A stretch of DNA of 64,000 nt from Microbacterium trichothecenolyticum (GCF_030818955.1 NZ_JAUTBF010000001.1:2046001-2110000); one strand, 5' to 3'. Counted from the first letter of the stretch, positions 1-10,946 are shown. A program made the numbers and translations. Notes: generated by a model not told the origin, from the sequence alone.

Positions 1-1032
1 AGGGGCACCAGGTCGCCTATGGCGAAGACGTCTACACCGCCCGCCTGCAGGAGCAGTTCGTCGAACTGCTCGGTGAGGGCGTCGAGGCGTACCCCGTGTT
101 CAACGGCACCGGCGCGAACGTCGTCGGGCTGCAGTCGATGCTCCCCCGTTGGGGCGCCGTGATCTCGGCATCGACGGCGCACATCAACGTCGACGAGGGA
201 GGCGCGCCCGAGCGCGTCGGCGGCATCAAATTGCTCACCGTGCCCACCGACGACGGCAAGCTCACCCCCGAGCTCGTCGACCGCGAGGCGTGGGGATGGG
301 GTGACGAGCACCGCGCCCAGCCGCTGGTCGTGTCGATCACCCAGTCGACCGAGCTCGGCACGCTGTACTCGGTGGACGAGATCCGTGCCCTCGCCGATCA
401 CGCCCACGGGCACGGCATGCGTCTGCACATGGACGGCGCGCGTATCTCGAACGCGGCGGCCGCGCTCGATGTGCCGCTGCGCGCTTTCACGCGCGATGCG
501 GGCGTCGACGTGCTGAGCTTCGGCGGCACGAAGAACGGCGCCATGATCGGCGAAGCCATCGTCGTGCTCGACCCCTCGGCATCCACGGGTCTCACCTACC
601 TGCGCAAGCTCGACATGCAGCTCTCGAGCAAGATGCGCTTCGTTTCGGCGCAGCTCGTCGCCCTGCTCGAGAACGAGCTCTGGTTGCGCAACGCGCGCCA
701 CTCGAACGCGATGGCGCAGCGTCTGCGCGCCGGTGTCGAGGCGGGGCTCGCCGACGGATCCATCCAGGGCGTCGAGTTCACCCAGCCGACCCAGGCCAAC
801 GGCGTCTTCGCGACGCTGCCCGCCGGCGTCGCCGACCGCTTGCGCCAGAGCTTCCGCTTCTACGACTGGGGCCCCGCAGACGGAGGCTCGGATCAGCGCG
901 AGAGCGATGATCCGAATGGCGGTGGGGACGACGAGCTGCGCCGCGAAGTGCGATGGATGTGTTCGTTCGACACCACGCGAAGACGACATCGACGCCTTCG
1001 TCGCGGCGATCGCCCGCGAGACGACGGCCTGA
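1..1032 (+). CDS. L-threonine aldolase family PLP enzyme, 5' partial, +1 frameshift near its end
   Basis: Cytosolic PLP enzyme that cleaves L-threonine or a related beta-hydroxy amino acid to glycine plus an aldehyde. The window opens inside the gene; reading from base 3 gives a GHQVAYGED-type N-terminus typical of the family. The PLP lysine lies in FGGTKNGAM (about 525-550). The C-terminus is damaged: the expected VRWMCSFDT ends at about 977 in one frame and EDDIDAFVAAIARE continues in the next frame to a TGA at 1030-1032, so one extra base lies near 978. In addition, about 25 Gly/Asp/Arg-rich residues (864-945) separate YDW from VRWMCSFD, which normally lie close together. Family call is firm; the damage may be sequencing error. 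Confidence 0.85.
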
Positions 1033-1077
1033 CACCTCCCCGGGGGGCCGCGGCAGCCGATTCGGGATAGCGCCGTT

Positions 1078-3000
1078 TCAGGATCCGGCGAGCCAGTCGC
1101 GGTACGCGTCGAACGTGCTCTCGCGCCCGAGGAAGGCCTCGACCAGATCACGCGCGTCGCGTGTTCCCCCGGGCTCGAGGATCTCGCGCCGGTAGCGCAG
1201 CGCGATCTCGGGGTCGAACAGGTCGTCGCCGAAGGCCGAGAGCAGGTCGCGGGCGATCACGAGACTCCACTGGTACGTGTAGTAGCAGGCTCCGTACCCC
1301 GTGAGGTGGCCGAAGCCGGCGTACGAGTGGGAGCCGCCGAGCGGTGCGATCGGGCTCGCGGCGCGGTAGTACCCCTCTACCGCGGGGCGCAGGTCGGTCG
1401 GGCGATCGACGTGCAGGCGGTACGAGGTCGTCGCGTGTCCGAGCTGACGGGTGACCTCGAGCGCGCGACCGAAGGCGTCGGCGGTGCGCATGCGCGCGAC
1501 GAGGTCGGCCGGGATGGGCTCGCCCGCGTCGTCGACGGCGAAGGATGCCAGCACCTCGGCGTCCCACGCCCATTCCTCCAGCAGCTGGCTCGGGGCCTCG
1601 ACGAAGTCCCACTCGGTCGCGATGCCGGTGAAAGCGGCCCACCGCTGCCGCCCGCCGAGGATGTCGTGCACGAGGTGGCCGAACTCGTGGAAGAAGGTGA
1701 CGACCTCGTCGTGCTCGAGGAGTCCACGAGAGAAGTTGCACAAGAGGACTCCCTCGGGCAGGGAGTGCCCGGCGATGCCGGGGACCAGCCCGAAGCAGGC
1801 GGCGTGGTTGTACTTGCCGTCGCGCGGGTGCAGATCGAGGTGGATGCGGCCGAGGCGCTCGCCGGCACGCACCACGTCGTACGTGCGCACGTCGTCGTGC
1901 CAGGAGGGCGTGTCGACGGGGACGTACGCGACCTCGAGTAGACGCGCGGTCGTGGCGAGCACGCCCTCGAGCACGCGATCGAAGCGGAAGTACGAGCGAA
2001 CGAGCTGGGCGTCGACGCCGTACTCCTCGCGCTTGAGGGCGCCCAGCAGATACCAGAAGTCGGCGATCGTGACGGTATCGGCGCCGGGCTCGTCGCGGCG
2101 GAGTCTCTCGAGCACGCGATCGTACTCGCGCGCGGCGGCGGGGGCGGCCGCCTCGGCCACCCGGATCAGGAATGCATCGACCGCGGCGCTGGAGCCGGTC
2201 ATGCGCGTCTCGGTCTCGTAGTCGGCCCAGTCGCCGTAGCCCAGGAGCGCCGCCCGCTCGGCGCGGACCGCCAGCAGCTCCTTCAGAACGGGCTCGTTCT
2301 CGGGCCACGCGAGGTCGTTGTAGGCGCCGACGAGGGCGTGCCGCACGGACCGCTCGCGCGCGTATTCCCGAACTGGCATGAGGTCGGTGTACTCGGTGGT
2401 GAGCGTCACCAGACCGGCGTCGTCGGCCGGGTGGGCGTCGAGGAAGTCGGTCGGCAGACCGTCCAGCGACGCGGCGGCGACGCGGATCTCGCGCCGACCC
2501 TCGCGAATGTTCCGCGAGAACGCCAGCGACAACTCGGTGTCGCGCTCGGTGAGCTCCCGCACGCGTGCGCGATCGGTCTCGCCCAGATCGACGCCGCCCC
2601 GGCGGAAGTCCCGTCGGATGTGCTCGAGAAGGCGTGCCTGCGCGGCGTCGAGCCCCGCGGCATCCGCGTCGGCGAAGACACCCCAGAGGCCGCGATCGAG
2701 CAGCCGCCGGGCCTGGACGGCCTCGATCGCCTGTGCCTGCTTCTCGGCGACGGCGCGCACGTCGGCGTCGGGATGGCACTCGCTGAGCAGGTGCGAGGGC
2801 GCCGCCGCCTCGGCGAGCGCGATGTCGGCGTCGTTCCACAGGTCGAGTCGTTCGCGAACGCTCAGCGTCGTGTCGGCGACGAGCCGGGCATCGATCGCGG
2901 CGACCCGCTCGAGCCGCTCGACCGGACGGTCGACGGCGAATTCGAGCCAGCTGGCGAGATCGGTCGGGAGGATCAGGGGTTCCAGCGGGGAATGCTGCAT
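1078..3000 (-). CDS. M3 family zinc oligopeptidase (thimet oligopeptidase/Dcp type)
   Basis: Predicted cytosolic metallopeptidase of 640 residues, the usual length for M3 oligopeptidases, which degrade short peptides released by proteasome or Clp-type proteases. The zinc motif HEFGH is at about residue 438 within VVTFFHEFGHLVHD, and a further acidic ligand is plausible in TEWDFVEAPSQ about 25 residues later. No signal peptide is visible. Start ATG at 3000 gives MQHSPLEPL. It is convergent with the threonine aldolase, and 113 bp separate it from the DUF4916 gene upstream on the same strand. Exact substrate cannot be read from sequence. Confidence 0.93.
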   Translation of the reverse strand: MQHSPLEPLILPTDLASWLEFAVDRPVERLERVAAIDARLVADTTLSVRERLDLWNDADIALAEAAAPSHLLSECHPDADVRAVAEKQAQAIEAVQARRLLDRGLWGVFADADAAGLDAAQARLLEHIRRDFRRGGVDLGETDRARVRELTERDTELSLAFSRNIREGRREIRVAAASLDGLPTDFLDAHPADDAGLVTLTTEYTDLMPVREYARERSVRHALVGAYNDLAWPENEPVLKELLAVRAERAALLGYGDWADYETETRMTGSSAAVDAFLIRVAEAAAPAAAREYDRVLERLRRDEPGADTVTIADFWYLLGALKREEYGVDAQLVRSYFRFDRVLEGVLATTARLLEVAYVPVDTPSWHDDVRTYDVVRAGERLGRIHLDLHPRDGKYNHAACFGLVPGIAGHSLPEGVLLCNFSRGLLEHDEVVTFFHEFGHLVHDILGGRQRWAAFTGIATEWDFVEAPSQLLEEWAWDAEVLASFAVDDAGEPIPADLVARMRTADAFGRALEVTRQLGHATTSYRLHVDRPTDLRPAVEGYYRAASPIAPLGGSHSYAGFGHLTGYGACYYTYQWSLVIARDLLSAFGDDLFDPEIALRYRREILEPGGTRDARDLVEAFLGRESTFDAYRDWLAGS

Positions 3001-3113
3001 GCTCCGACCCTAGGTACCCCCTCCGACACCGGCAACGAGACCGACGGGTCGGCGGCGCACGAGACGCCGGGTGCGCGCCCGAGAAGGGCGGGGCACGGCA
3101 TCCGGACCGGATC

Positions 3114-3728
3114 TCAGCGCAGCGCGCCCACCGAGGCCAGACCCAGCCGGATCAGCGTGCCGCGACCGCCCTCCATCTCGTCGGAAAGGGCGTCGGATGC
3201 CGCTTCCTGGGGCGACAGCCACGTGACTTCGAGCGCGTCCTGGCGTGGTTCGCACGTGCCGGTGACGGGCACGACGTAGGCGAGCGAGACGGCGTGCTGG
3301 CGGTCGTCGTGGAACGCGCTCACTCCGGGCAACGGGAAGTACTCGGCCACGGTGAAGGGGGTCGGCTGCGGGGGGAGCAGCGGGAACGCCATGGGGCCGA
3401 GGTCGTTCTCGAGGTGGCGGAACAGCGCGTCGCGCACGGTCTCGCCGTAGCGCACGCGGCCCGAGACGAGCGTGCGCGTCATCTCGCCCAGCGGCGTCGC
3501 GCGCAGCAGGATGCCGACCTGGGTGACCGCGCCCATCCCGTCGGTGCGCACGGGCAGTGCCTCGACGTAGAGCATGGGCAGGCGCCGTCGCGCCTCGGCG
3601 AGCTCGACCTCGCTCAGCCAGCCCGGGTTGGTGTTCGGGGTCCCGGGCGCACCCGAGAAGGACGCCGACAGCGGCTCGCGCTCGTCGCCGTTGTCGCCGG
3701 GTTCGGGGTCGGGGGTACGCACGGGCAT
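3114..3728 (-). CDS. DUF4916 / NUDIX-hydrolase-like protein
   Basis: Protein of 204 residues. After an acidic disordered N-terminus of about 30 residues, the pattern NTNPGWLS, then LYVEALPVRTD, VGILLRATPLGEMTRTLVSG and a central EN/LGP region matches the DUF4916 family, which has a NUDIX fold. A complete NUDIX box (GX5EX7REUXEEXGU) is not obvious, so hydrolase activity is uncertain. Divergent from the esterase at 3811 with an 82-bp shared promoter region. Start ATG 3728 is the first in frame; a shorter start cannot be excluded. Confidence 0.8.
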   Translation of the reverse strand: MPVRTPDPEPGDNGDEREPLSASFSGAPGTPNTNPGWLSEVELAEARRRLPMLYVEALPVRTDGMGAVTQVGILLRATPLGEMTRTLVSGRVRYGETVRDALFRHLENDLGPMAFPLLPPQPTPFTVAEYFPLPGVSAFHDDRQHAVSLAYVVPVTGTCEPRQDALEVTWLSPQEAASDALSDEMEGGRGTLIRLGLASVGALR

Positions 3729-3810
3729 GGTCCCTGTATATCAAGCGTCGGCCCCGGATGCCGCGTGTCCGCCGCGGCGGGATGTCTGACCCCTTTGCCA
3801 CAATGGCCGC

Positions 3811-4467
3811 ATGAGCGCGCATCCCTGCCTCGATCCTTCCGTCGTGCGCTGGTCGGTGCCCGCAGCCGAACGCGGTGGCCGGCCCGTTCTGCTGCTCCTG
3901 CACGGCTACGGCTCCGACGAACACGATCTGTTCGGCCTGGTGCCGTACCTGCCCGACGGGTTCGTGATCGCGAGCGTGCGTGCTCCGCTGGCACCGCCGT
4001 GGCCCATGCCGGGCGCCTCGTGGTATCCGATCGAGGGGCTCGACGGGCGCGATCCCCGCGAGATCACGCGGGCGGCGCACGCGGTCCTCGCCTTCGTCCA
4101 GGATGCCGTCGGCCCAGCGCCGGTGGGACTGCTCGGATTCTCGCAGGGCGGCGCGGTCGCGCTGCAGACCCTGCGCGCCGATCCCGACGCGGTGTCGTTC
4201 GCGGTGGTGCTGGCCGGATACGCCCCCGGCGGGGAGATGCCGGGAGACGCCGTCCTGGCCGAGCGACGACCCCCGGTCTTCTGGGGCCGCGGTGCAGCGG
4301 ACGACGTGATTCCGGCCCACGCGGTCGACCAGACCGCGCAATGGCTCCCGGGGCACAGCCGACTGAGCGGGCGGGTCTACCCCGGGTTGACCCACTCCAT
4401 CTCGCAAGACGAGCTCGACGACGTCCGGGCCTTCCTCGACGCGCGTCTGGCCGAGCGCGAGGGGTGA
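3811..4467 (+). CDS. alpha/beta hydrolase, phospholipase/carboxylesterase family
   Basis: Serine hydrolase of 218 residues resembling bacterial YpfH/carboxylesterase-type enzymes that act on short-chain acyl esters or lysophospholipids. The oxyanion strand LLLLHGYGSDEHDL, the nucleophile elbow GFSQGG (about residue 112), an Asp in GAADDVIP and a His in LTHSIS complete the triad. No signal peptide, so cytosolic. Divergent from the DUF4916 gene. Its 3' end overlaps antisense with a possible small membrane protein gene. Confidence 0.9.
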   Translation: MSAHPCLDPSVVRWSVPAAERGGRPVLLLLHGYGSDEHDLFGLVPYLPDGFVIASVRAPLAPPWPMPGASWYPIEGLDGRDPREITRAAHAVLAFVQDAVGPAPVGLLGFSQGGAVALQTLRADPDAVSFAVVLAGYAPGGEMPGDAVLAERRPPVFWGRGAADDVIPAHAVDQTAQWLPGHSRLSGRVYPGLTHSISQDELDDVRAFLDARLAEREG

Positions 4468-4701
4468 AGACCCGCGCGCAGCGTGAACGCGGCGAGCTCG
4501 CCGAACAGCAGGGCCAAGGGGGCCGTCGATCGTGCCACCCCGGACGAGGTTCTGCGCCCCCGACCACAGGGCGGCTCCGATGACCAGGACGAGGAGCACC
4601 CAGACGGCCGCGACCGCGGCCCGCGGGGACGGCGATGGGCTGTTCAGGGGGCCACCCTCGGCACGCCGTAGCTGTGGCGCCTTCGCCCGGGGCGGAATCA
4701 T
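4377..4701 (-). CDS. possible small membrane protein, frameshifted as assembled
   Basis: The 320-bp gap between the esterase and the helicase is not empty on the minus strand. From ATG 4701 the frame reads MIPPRAKAPQ..., then a Pro/Ser linker and a clear transmembrane segment (VWVLLVLVIGAALW) followed by LVRGGTIDGPL. Skipping one base near 4513-4515 continues as ALLFGELAAFTLRAGLHP, a second hydrophobic stretch, to a TAG at 4377-4379 inside the esterase gene. Without the skip, the frame runs on for over a kilobase as a shadow of other genes. The first membrane helix is the only solid evidence, so existence and extent are uncertain. Confidence 0.3.
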
Positions 4702-4787
4702 GGCCGCCGTGGCGGAGAGGGAGGCGTTGCGCGACGGGCGGACGTCAACCCCGGCCCGATGTCGGAGGTCCGAGAGAAGATGTCGGC

Positions 4788-7700
4788 ATGGCCGACGTGT
4801 TGGAGAGATTCGGTCCTGCGACGCAGGACTGGTTCCGTGGCGCGTTCTCGGCGCCGACCACCGCGCAGAAAGGCGCGTGGGAGTCGGTCTCGTCCGGTCG
4901 CAACGCCCTCGTGGTCGCGCCGACCGGCTCCGGAAAGACCCTGTCCGCCTTCCTCTTCGCCATCGACCGCATCTTCGCGCGAGAAGAACCCCGAGACCCC
5001 GGATGCCGAGACCCCGCGCCGGGGAAAGAAGGCGGCCGCGAAGACCCCGGCGAGGAACACGCGCGTCCTCTACATCTCGCCCCTGAAGGCGTTGGGCGTC
5101 GACGTGGAGCGCAACCTCCGCTCGCCACTCGTCGGCATCGGGCAGTCCGCCCGGCGCCTCGGCATCCAGGTCCCGGGGGTCACCGTCGGCGTCCGTTCGG
5201 GCGACACCAGCTCGAGCGAGCGTCGCAAGCTCGTCGCCGATCCGCCCGACATCCTCATCACGACGCCCGAGTCCCTCTATCTCATGCTCACGAGCCAGGC
5301 GGCCGAGACGCTGCGGGGCGTGCACACGGTCATCATCGACGAGGTGCATGCGGTCGCGGCGACCAAGCGCGGCGCGCACCTGGCGGTGAGTCTCGAGCGC
5401 CTCGACGCCCTTCTCGACGCACCGGCACAGCGCATCGGCCTGTCGGCGACGGTGCGGCCGATCGACGAGGTCGCGCGTTTCCTCGGTGGGGCGCAGCCCG
5501 TCGACATCGTGGCGCCGAAGGCGACGAAGGCGTTCGATCTGTCGGTCGTGGTACCCATCGAGGACATGCTCAACCCGCCCCCGCCACCGGGCTCCCCCGC
5601 TGTCGACGAGGCGGCCGACGGCGAGTGGTTCTCGGAGCGGCCCGAGAGCACCGAAATGGCGGGGTCGGTCTGGCCGCACGTCGAGGAGGCCATCGTCGAC
5701 CGCATCCTGGAACGCCGATCGACGATCGTGTTCGCGAACTCTCGGCGCCTGGCCGAGCGCCTCACCGGGCGACTCAACGAGATCTACGCCGAGCGACAGG
5801 GCATCGATATCCCCGAACCGACCGTTCCCGCCGCGACGATGGCGCAGGCCGGGTCATCGGCGGGGGTGGCGGCGATCCTCGCCAAGGCCCACCACGGTTC
5901 GGTCTCGAAAGAACAGCGGGCCCAGGTCGAAGACGAGCTGAAGTCCGGCGCTCTGCGATGCGTCGTGGCGACGAGCAGCCTCGAACTGGGTATCGACATG
6001 GGCGCGGTCGATCTGGTGATCCAGGTCGAGGCGCCGCCGAGCGCGGCATCCGGACTCCAGCGCGTGGGGCGTGCCGGTCACCAGGTCGGCGAAGTGAGTC
6101 GCGCCGCGCTCTTCCCCAAGCATCGCAGCGATGTCCTGCACACGGCCGTGGTCACCGAGCGCATGCTCGCCGGGCGGATCGAGGCCATCTCGGTGCCGCA
6201 GAACCCGCTCGACATCCTCGCGCAGCAGACCGTGGCTGCGTCAGCCCTCGGCTCGATCGACGTCGAGGAGTGGTTCGACACCGTCAAGCGCAGCGCTCCG
6301 TTCCGCTCGCTCCCCCGTTCGGCGTACGAGGCCACCCTCGACCTGCTCGCGGGCCGCTACCCTTCCGACGAGTTCGCCGAGCTTCGCCCCCGCCTGGTGT
6401 GGGACCGCGACGCGGGCACGCTCACCGGCCGCCCGGGGGCCCAGCGCGTGGCCGTCACCAGCGGGGGCACCATTCCCGACCGCGGCCTGTTCGGTGTCTT
6501 CGTCGCGGGCGAGTCGCACAACGCCCGCGTCGGCGAGCTCGACGAAGAGATGGTCTACGAGTCCCGCGTCAACGACGTGTTCACCCTGGGCACGACGAGC
6601 TGGCGCATCGTCGAGATCACCCACGACCGCGTCAACGTCGTCCCCACCTTCGGCCAGCCCGGCAAGCTCCCGTTCTGGCACGGTGACGGCATCGGCCGCC
6701 CCGCCGAGCTCGGCGAAGCGCTCGGGAAGTTCTCGCGCGATCTCGCCGGCGCCGACCGCGAGAAAGCCACCGAGCGCCTGCGCGAGTCGGGGCTCGACGA
6801 CAACGCCATCACCAACCTTCTTTCGTATCTCGCCGAGCAGCGCGAGGCGACCGGGAGCCTGCCGACCGACCGCACCCTCACCGTGGAGCGCAGCCGCGAC
6901 GAGGTGGGCGACTGGCGCATCATCCTGCATTCCCCCTACGGCATGCAGGTGCACTCCCCGTGGGCACTGGCGGTCAACGCGCGCATCCGCGAGCGTCTCG
7001 GCGTCGAGGGGGCGGCCGTGGCAAGCGATGACGGCATCATCGCCCGGGTGCCGGATGCCGCGGCCGAACCACCCGGGGCCGACCTCTTCGTGTTCGAACC
7101 CGACGAGCTCGAGCAGATCGTCACCGACGAGGTGGGCGGCTCGGCGCTGTTCGCGTCGCGCTTCCGCGAGTGCGCGGCCCGGGCCCTGCTGCTCCCCCGC
7201 TTGAACCCCAACCGCCGCTCGCCCCTGTGGCAACAGCGCCAGCGCTCGGCGCAGCTGCTCGAGGTCGCCAAGCGCCACCCGGCGTTCCCGATCATTCTCG
7301 AGACGCTGCGCGAGGTGCTGCAAGACGTCTACGATCTGCCGGCCCTGCTGCGCGTGACCCGTCAGATCGGCGAACGGCGTATCCGCCTCGTCGAGATCAC
7401 CACGTCGCAGCCCTCGCCGTACGCCCGCGATCTGCTCTTCGGCTACGTCGGCGCGTTCATGTACGAGGGCGACTCGCCGCTCGCGGAGCGTCGCGCCGCC
7501 GCTCTCTCGGTCGACCCGGCCCTGCTGAGCGAGCTGCTCGGCAAGGTCGAGATGCGCGAACTCCTCGACCCCGAGGTGATCGCACAGTTCGAGCGCGAAG
7601 CGCAGCGCCTCGACCCCGACCGTCGCGCCCGGGGCATCGAGGGCGTAGCCGACCTGCTCCGCGTCCTCGGCCCGCTCGACGCGAACGAGGTCGCGGCCCG

Positions 7701-9465
7701 CCTCGACGCCGAGGCCGACGACGCCCTCGCCGAGGCCGAGCGACATCTCGCCACCCTCGTCGACGACCGTCGCGCGATCCGCGTCACGATCGGCGGCGTC
7801 TCGCGGGTCGCCGGCATCGAAGACGCAGGGCGCCTTCGCGATGCGCTCGGCGCCGCCCTGCCCGTCGGCATCCCGAACGCCTTCCTCGAACCCCTGGCCG
7901 ATCCGCTCGGCGACCTCGTCGCCCGGTACGCCCGCACCCACGCGCCGTTCACGACCGACGCGGTCGCCGACCGGCTCGGCGTCGGAGTCGCCGTCGCGCG
8001 GCTGACCCTGCAGCGCCTCGAGTCGCAGGGACGCCTGGCCAGCGGCTTCTTCCTGCCCGAAGCCTCGGGCCGATCGCGCGGCGACGACACGGAGTGGTGC
8101 GACGTCGAGGTGCTCCGGCGCCTGCGCATGCGCTCGCTCGCCGCCATCCGTGGGAGCGTCGAACCGGTGCCCCCGGCGGCCTACGCGCGGTTCCTGCCGG
8201 TCTGGCAGCACCTCGGCCGCCCGCTCGAGGGCATCGACGGGGTCCTCGCCGTGGTCGAGCAGCTCGCCGGCGTTCCCATCCCGGCGAGTGCGTGGGAGTC
8301 GCTCATCCTGCCCTCGCGGGTGTCCGACTACTCTCCGGCACTGCTCGACGAGCTCACCGCGACCGGTGAGGTGGTCTGGTCGGGCCACGGCACCCTGCCG
8401 GGCCGTGACGGCTGGATCGCCCTGCACCCGGCCGAAGCCGCGCCCTTCACCCTGCAAGACCCCGACGATCCCGACGACCCTGCACCGGATTCGCTCGAGG
8501 CGCGCCTCCTCGACGCCCTCGAAGGCGGTGGGGCGTACTTCGCGGCGCAGCTGAAGCAGCTCGCCGGCGCCGAGAACGAGCAGTCCGTGAACGATGCCCT
8601 CTGGGCGCTCACCTGGGCCGGACGGGTGACCAACGACACCTTCGCTCCCGTGCGCACGCTGCTCAGCGGGGGCGGGCAGTCCCACCGCGTGGCGCGGCGG
8701 GCCCCGCGGGCCAGGATGTACCGGGGCGCCGTCGTTCCCCGCGCCTCGTCGGCACCTCGCCCTCCGTCGCTCGGCGGGCGGTGGTCGCTCCTGCCCCAGC
8801 GCGAGCCCGACGCGGCAGCCCGGGCGACCGCGACGGCCAGTCTGCTGCTCGACCGCTACGGCGTCGTCACGCGGGGAGCGGTGCAGTCCGAGGGGGTTCC
8901 CGGCGGATTCGCACAGGTGTACCGCATTCTGGCGGGGTTCGAAGAAGCGGGGCACTGCCGCCGCGGGTACGTGATCGAAAAACTCGGCGCCGCGCAGTTC
9001 GCGGCGTCGGCGACGGTCGACCGCCTGCGCGAGTTCGCCGCGGTCGCCGACCCGCCGCCACTGCGCACGGTCACCCTCGCCGCGACCGACCCGGCGAACC
9101 CCTACGGCGCGGCGCTCGGCTGGCCGGCGATCGAGGGGGTCACCCACCGCCCCGGGCGGAAGGCCGGTGGACTCGTGGTGCTCGTCGACGGAGAGCTGAC
9201 GATGTACCTCGAGCGCGGCGGTCGCAGCGCTCTCGCCTTCACCGACGATGAGGCGCGGCTGCTGGGTGCCGCCCGCCACCTCGCCGAGACCGCAAAGCGC
9301 CGCCGTCTCGAGACCCTCACGGTGGAGCAGGTGAACGGCGAGTTCGTGTACGGCACCGCGGTCGGTCGGGCCCTGCGCGAGGCCGGGTTCGTCGAGTCGA
9401 CCAAGGGCCTGACCCTGCGCAAGGTCACCGCCGGTGACACGCTGCGAGAGGCCGCGCGTGCCTGA
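4788..9465 (+). CDS. lhr: Lhr-type ATP-dependent DNA helicase, +1 frameshift near residue 64
   Basis: Very large superfamily 2 helicase of about 1,560 residues, matching actinobacterial Lhr, a 3'-5' DNA/RNA-DNA translocase involved in DNA damage response. ATG 4788 gives MADVLERFGPATQDWF; Walker A PTGSGKT falls near residue 45 and the DEVH box (VIIDEVHAV) near residue 183. The N-terminal frame runs to about 4979 (AIDRIFA); the rest (REKNPETPDAET... RVLYISPLKALG onward) is in the next frame, so one extra base lies in the GCGCG run at 4977-4981. An alternative start at 4759 would place an Arg-rich nonsense stretch at the N-terminus and is rejected. The stop overlaps the glycosylase start, implying coupling. 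Confidence 0.93.
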
Positions 9466-10234
9466 GGGCGATACCGTCTACCGCGCCGCGGCGAAGCTCA
9501 CGGCCGCCCTGACCGGAAAGGTCGTGACGCGGTTCGACGTCCGCGTGCCCGGCAGCGCGACCGCCGACCTGCGAGGTGAGACGGTGCACGAGGTCGCCGC
9601 ACGCGGAAAGCATCTGCTGCACCGCATCGGTGGCTACACGTTGCACTCGCACCTGAAGATGGAGGGCCGCTGGGACATCTATCGTCCCGGTGAGCGATGG
9701 CGGCGTCCGGCGTTCAAGGCGCGGGCGATCGTGGGCGTGAGCGGGGCCGATGCCGTCGGATTCGACCTCGCCATGGTGGAGGTGCTGCGAACGGTCGACG
9801 AGCACACCGTCATCGGTCATCTGGGTCCCGATCTGCTGGCCGACGACTGGGACGAAGCCGAAGCCGTGCGCCGAGTCTCGGCCGACGAGCGCGCGGCCCA
9901 CGTCGCCCTGCTCGATCAACGAAACGTCGCGGGTTTCGGCAACGTCTACGCGAACGAACTGCTGTTCGTGCGCGGCATCGCTCCGACGACCCCGGCGACC
10001 GACATCGACGCGCAGGCCACGATCGCGCTCGGCGAGCGCATGATCCGAGCCAACCTGCCGCGTCCCGAACGCACCTTCACCGGCGACACGCGCCCGGGTC
10101 GCCGCTTCTGGGTCTACGGCCGGGAGGGCGCCCCCTGCCGCCGTTGTGGCACACCGATCCGCGCCACCTCGCTCGGTGCCTCGGCGACCAGCGAGCGCAA
10201 CGTCTACTGGTGCCCGACATGCCAGCCCGGGTGA
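9458..10234 (+). CDS. Fpg/Nei family DNA glycosylase-AP lyase
   Basis: Base-excision repair enzyme of 258 residues that removes oxidised bases and nicks the abasic site. GTG 9458 is chosen because it places catalytic Pro at position 2 and Glu at 3 (PEGDTVYRAA); the first in-frame ATG, 24 bp upstream, would bury them. HSHLKMEGRW, the asparagine loop RNVAGFGNVYANE and a C-terminal zinc finger (CRRCG ... CPTCQ) are all present. The start lies 8 bp inside the end of lhr, so a DNA-repair pair is translationally coupled. Most like actinobacterial Nei2/endonuclease VIII rather than MutM. Confidence 0.93.
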   Translation: MPEGDTVYRAAAKLTAALTGKVVTRFDVRVPGSATADLRGETVHEVAARGKHLLHRIGGYTLHSHLKMEGRWDIYRPGERWRRPAFKARAIVGVSGADAVGFDLAMVEVLRTVDEHTVIGHLGPDLLADDWDEAEAVRRVSADERAAHVALLDQRNVAGFGNVYANELLFVRGIAPTTPATDIDAQATIALGERMIRANLPRPERTFTGDTRPGRRFWVYGREGAPCRRCGTPIRATSLGASATSERNVYWCPTCQPG

Positions 10235-10514
10235 CACCGTCGACGAGCCGGCGCCGCGCTCGCCGCGCGAATCGCGCGTGGTGCTCCCTCGCGAAGACGA
10301 CCCCTTCGCACCGACCTGTCAACCCGGCAGTGGCTCCCGGCTCGCCGTGGGAGAACGGAGGGACGAAACAACGCCGGGGAACGAGCCGCAGTTCCTTCGA
10401 CGTCGAGCAAACCGATGGCGGCACGGGCGACGAAGAAGCATTCGAGGGAATGAAGCTCATTCCCGACCCGTTGTCATTTATGTCGGCCGACCCGATAGCC
10501 GTCCGGAGGGGATC

Positions 10515-10922
10515 GTGGGAAAGAACTACATCGACATCGAGAACGACCACGGCGAGACGCTGCGCTACCGCAAGCACGTCAATGGTCGTGGACTCGTCGC
10601 GCACGGCGCGAAAGTCCACCCGTCGGCGCTGGTCGAGAACGGCGCCTACATCGAACCCGGCGTGCAGATCGCCGCGGGGGTTCGTGTCGGACGCGGCGCG
10701 TGGATCGAATCCGACGCCGTCATCGGGCCCGAGGCGCACATCGAGCCGCACGCGCACATCTGCGCCGGCGCGGTGATCGGGGCGGGTGCCCACATCGGTG
10801 TTCGCACGCAGGTGGGTCACAACGCGCGCGTCGCGACCGGTTCCCTCATCGGCGACGACGAGATCATCAACGACGGCGAAGCCGTCGCGACGGATCGGCG
10901 GGGGCTGCGTCTGGCCGCCTGA
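10515..10922 (+). CDS. hexapeptide-repeat (left-handed beta-helix) protein
   Basis: Protein of 135 residues. GTG 10515 is chosen because GGAGGGG precedes it at the right distance. After about 30 residues the sequence shows repeated [V/I]-G-x-x-[A/V] hexads (VHPSALVENGAYIEPGVQ, VIGPEAHIEPHAHI, VIGAGAHIGV), the signature of acyl/UDP-acyltransferase-type parallel beta-helices. It is short for a full acyltransferase and lacks a catalytic domain, so it may be a trimeric binding or carbonic-anhydrase-like scaffold. The 280 bp upstream hold no convincing gene. Confidence 0.75.
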   Translation: MGKNYIDIENDHGETLRYRKHVNGRGLVAHGAKVHPSALVENGAYIEPGVQIAAGVRVGRGAWIESDAVIGPEAHIEPHAHICAGAVIGAGAHIGVRTQVGHNARVATGSLIGDDEIINDGEAVATDRRGLRLAA

Positions 10923-10946
10923 CGCGCTGACGATCCGGCATCCACG

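Noticed and set aside
3010..5679. Very long minus-strand open frame across DUF4916, esterase and lhr
   Set aside because: High GC keeps antisense frames open. Only a short part (4515-4701) has a protein-like helix; the rest mirrors known genes.
6241..9279. Roughly 1,000-codon frame antisense to lhr
   Set aside because: Composition is typical of the complement of a GC-rich gene, no domain recognised, and the sense gene is certain.
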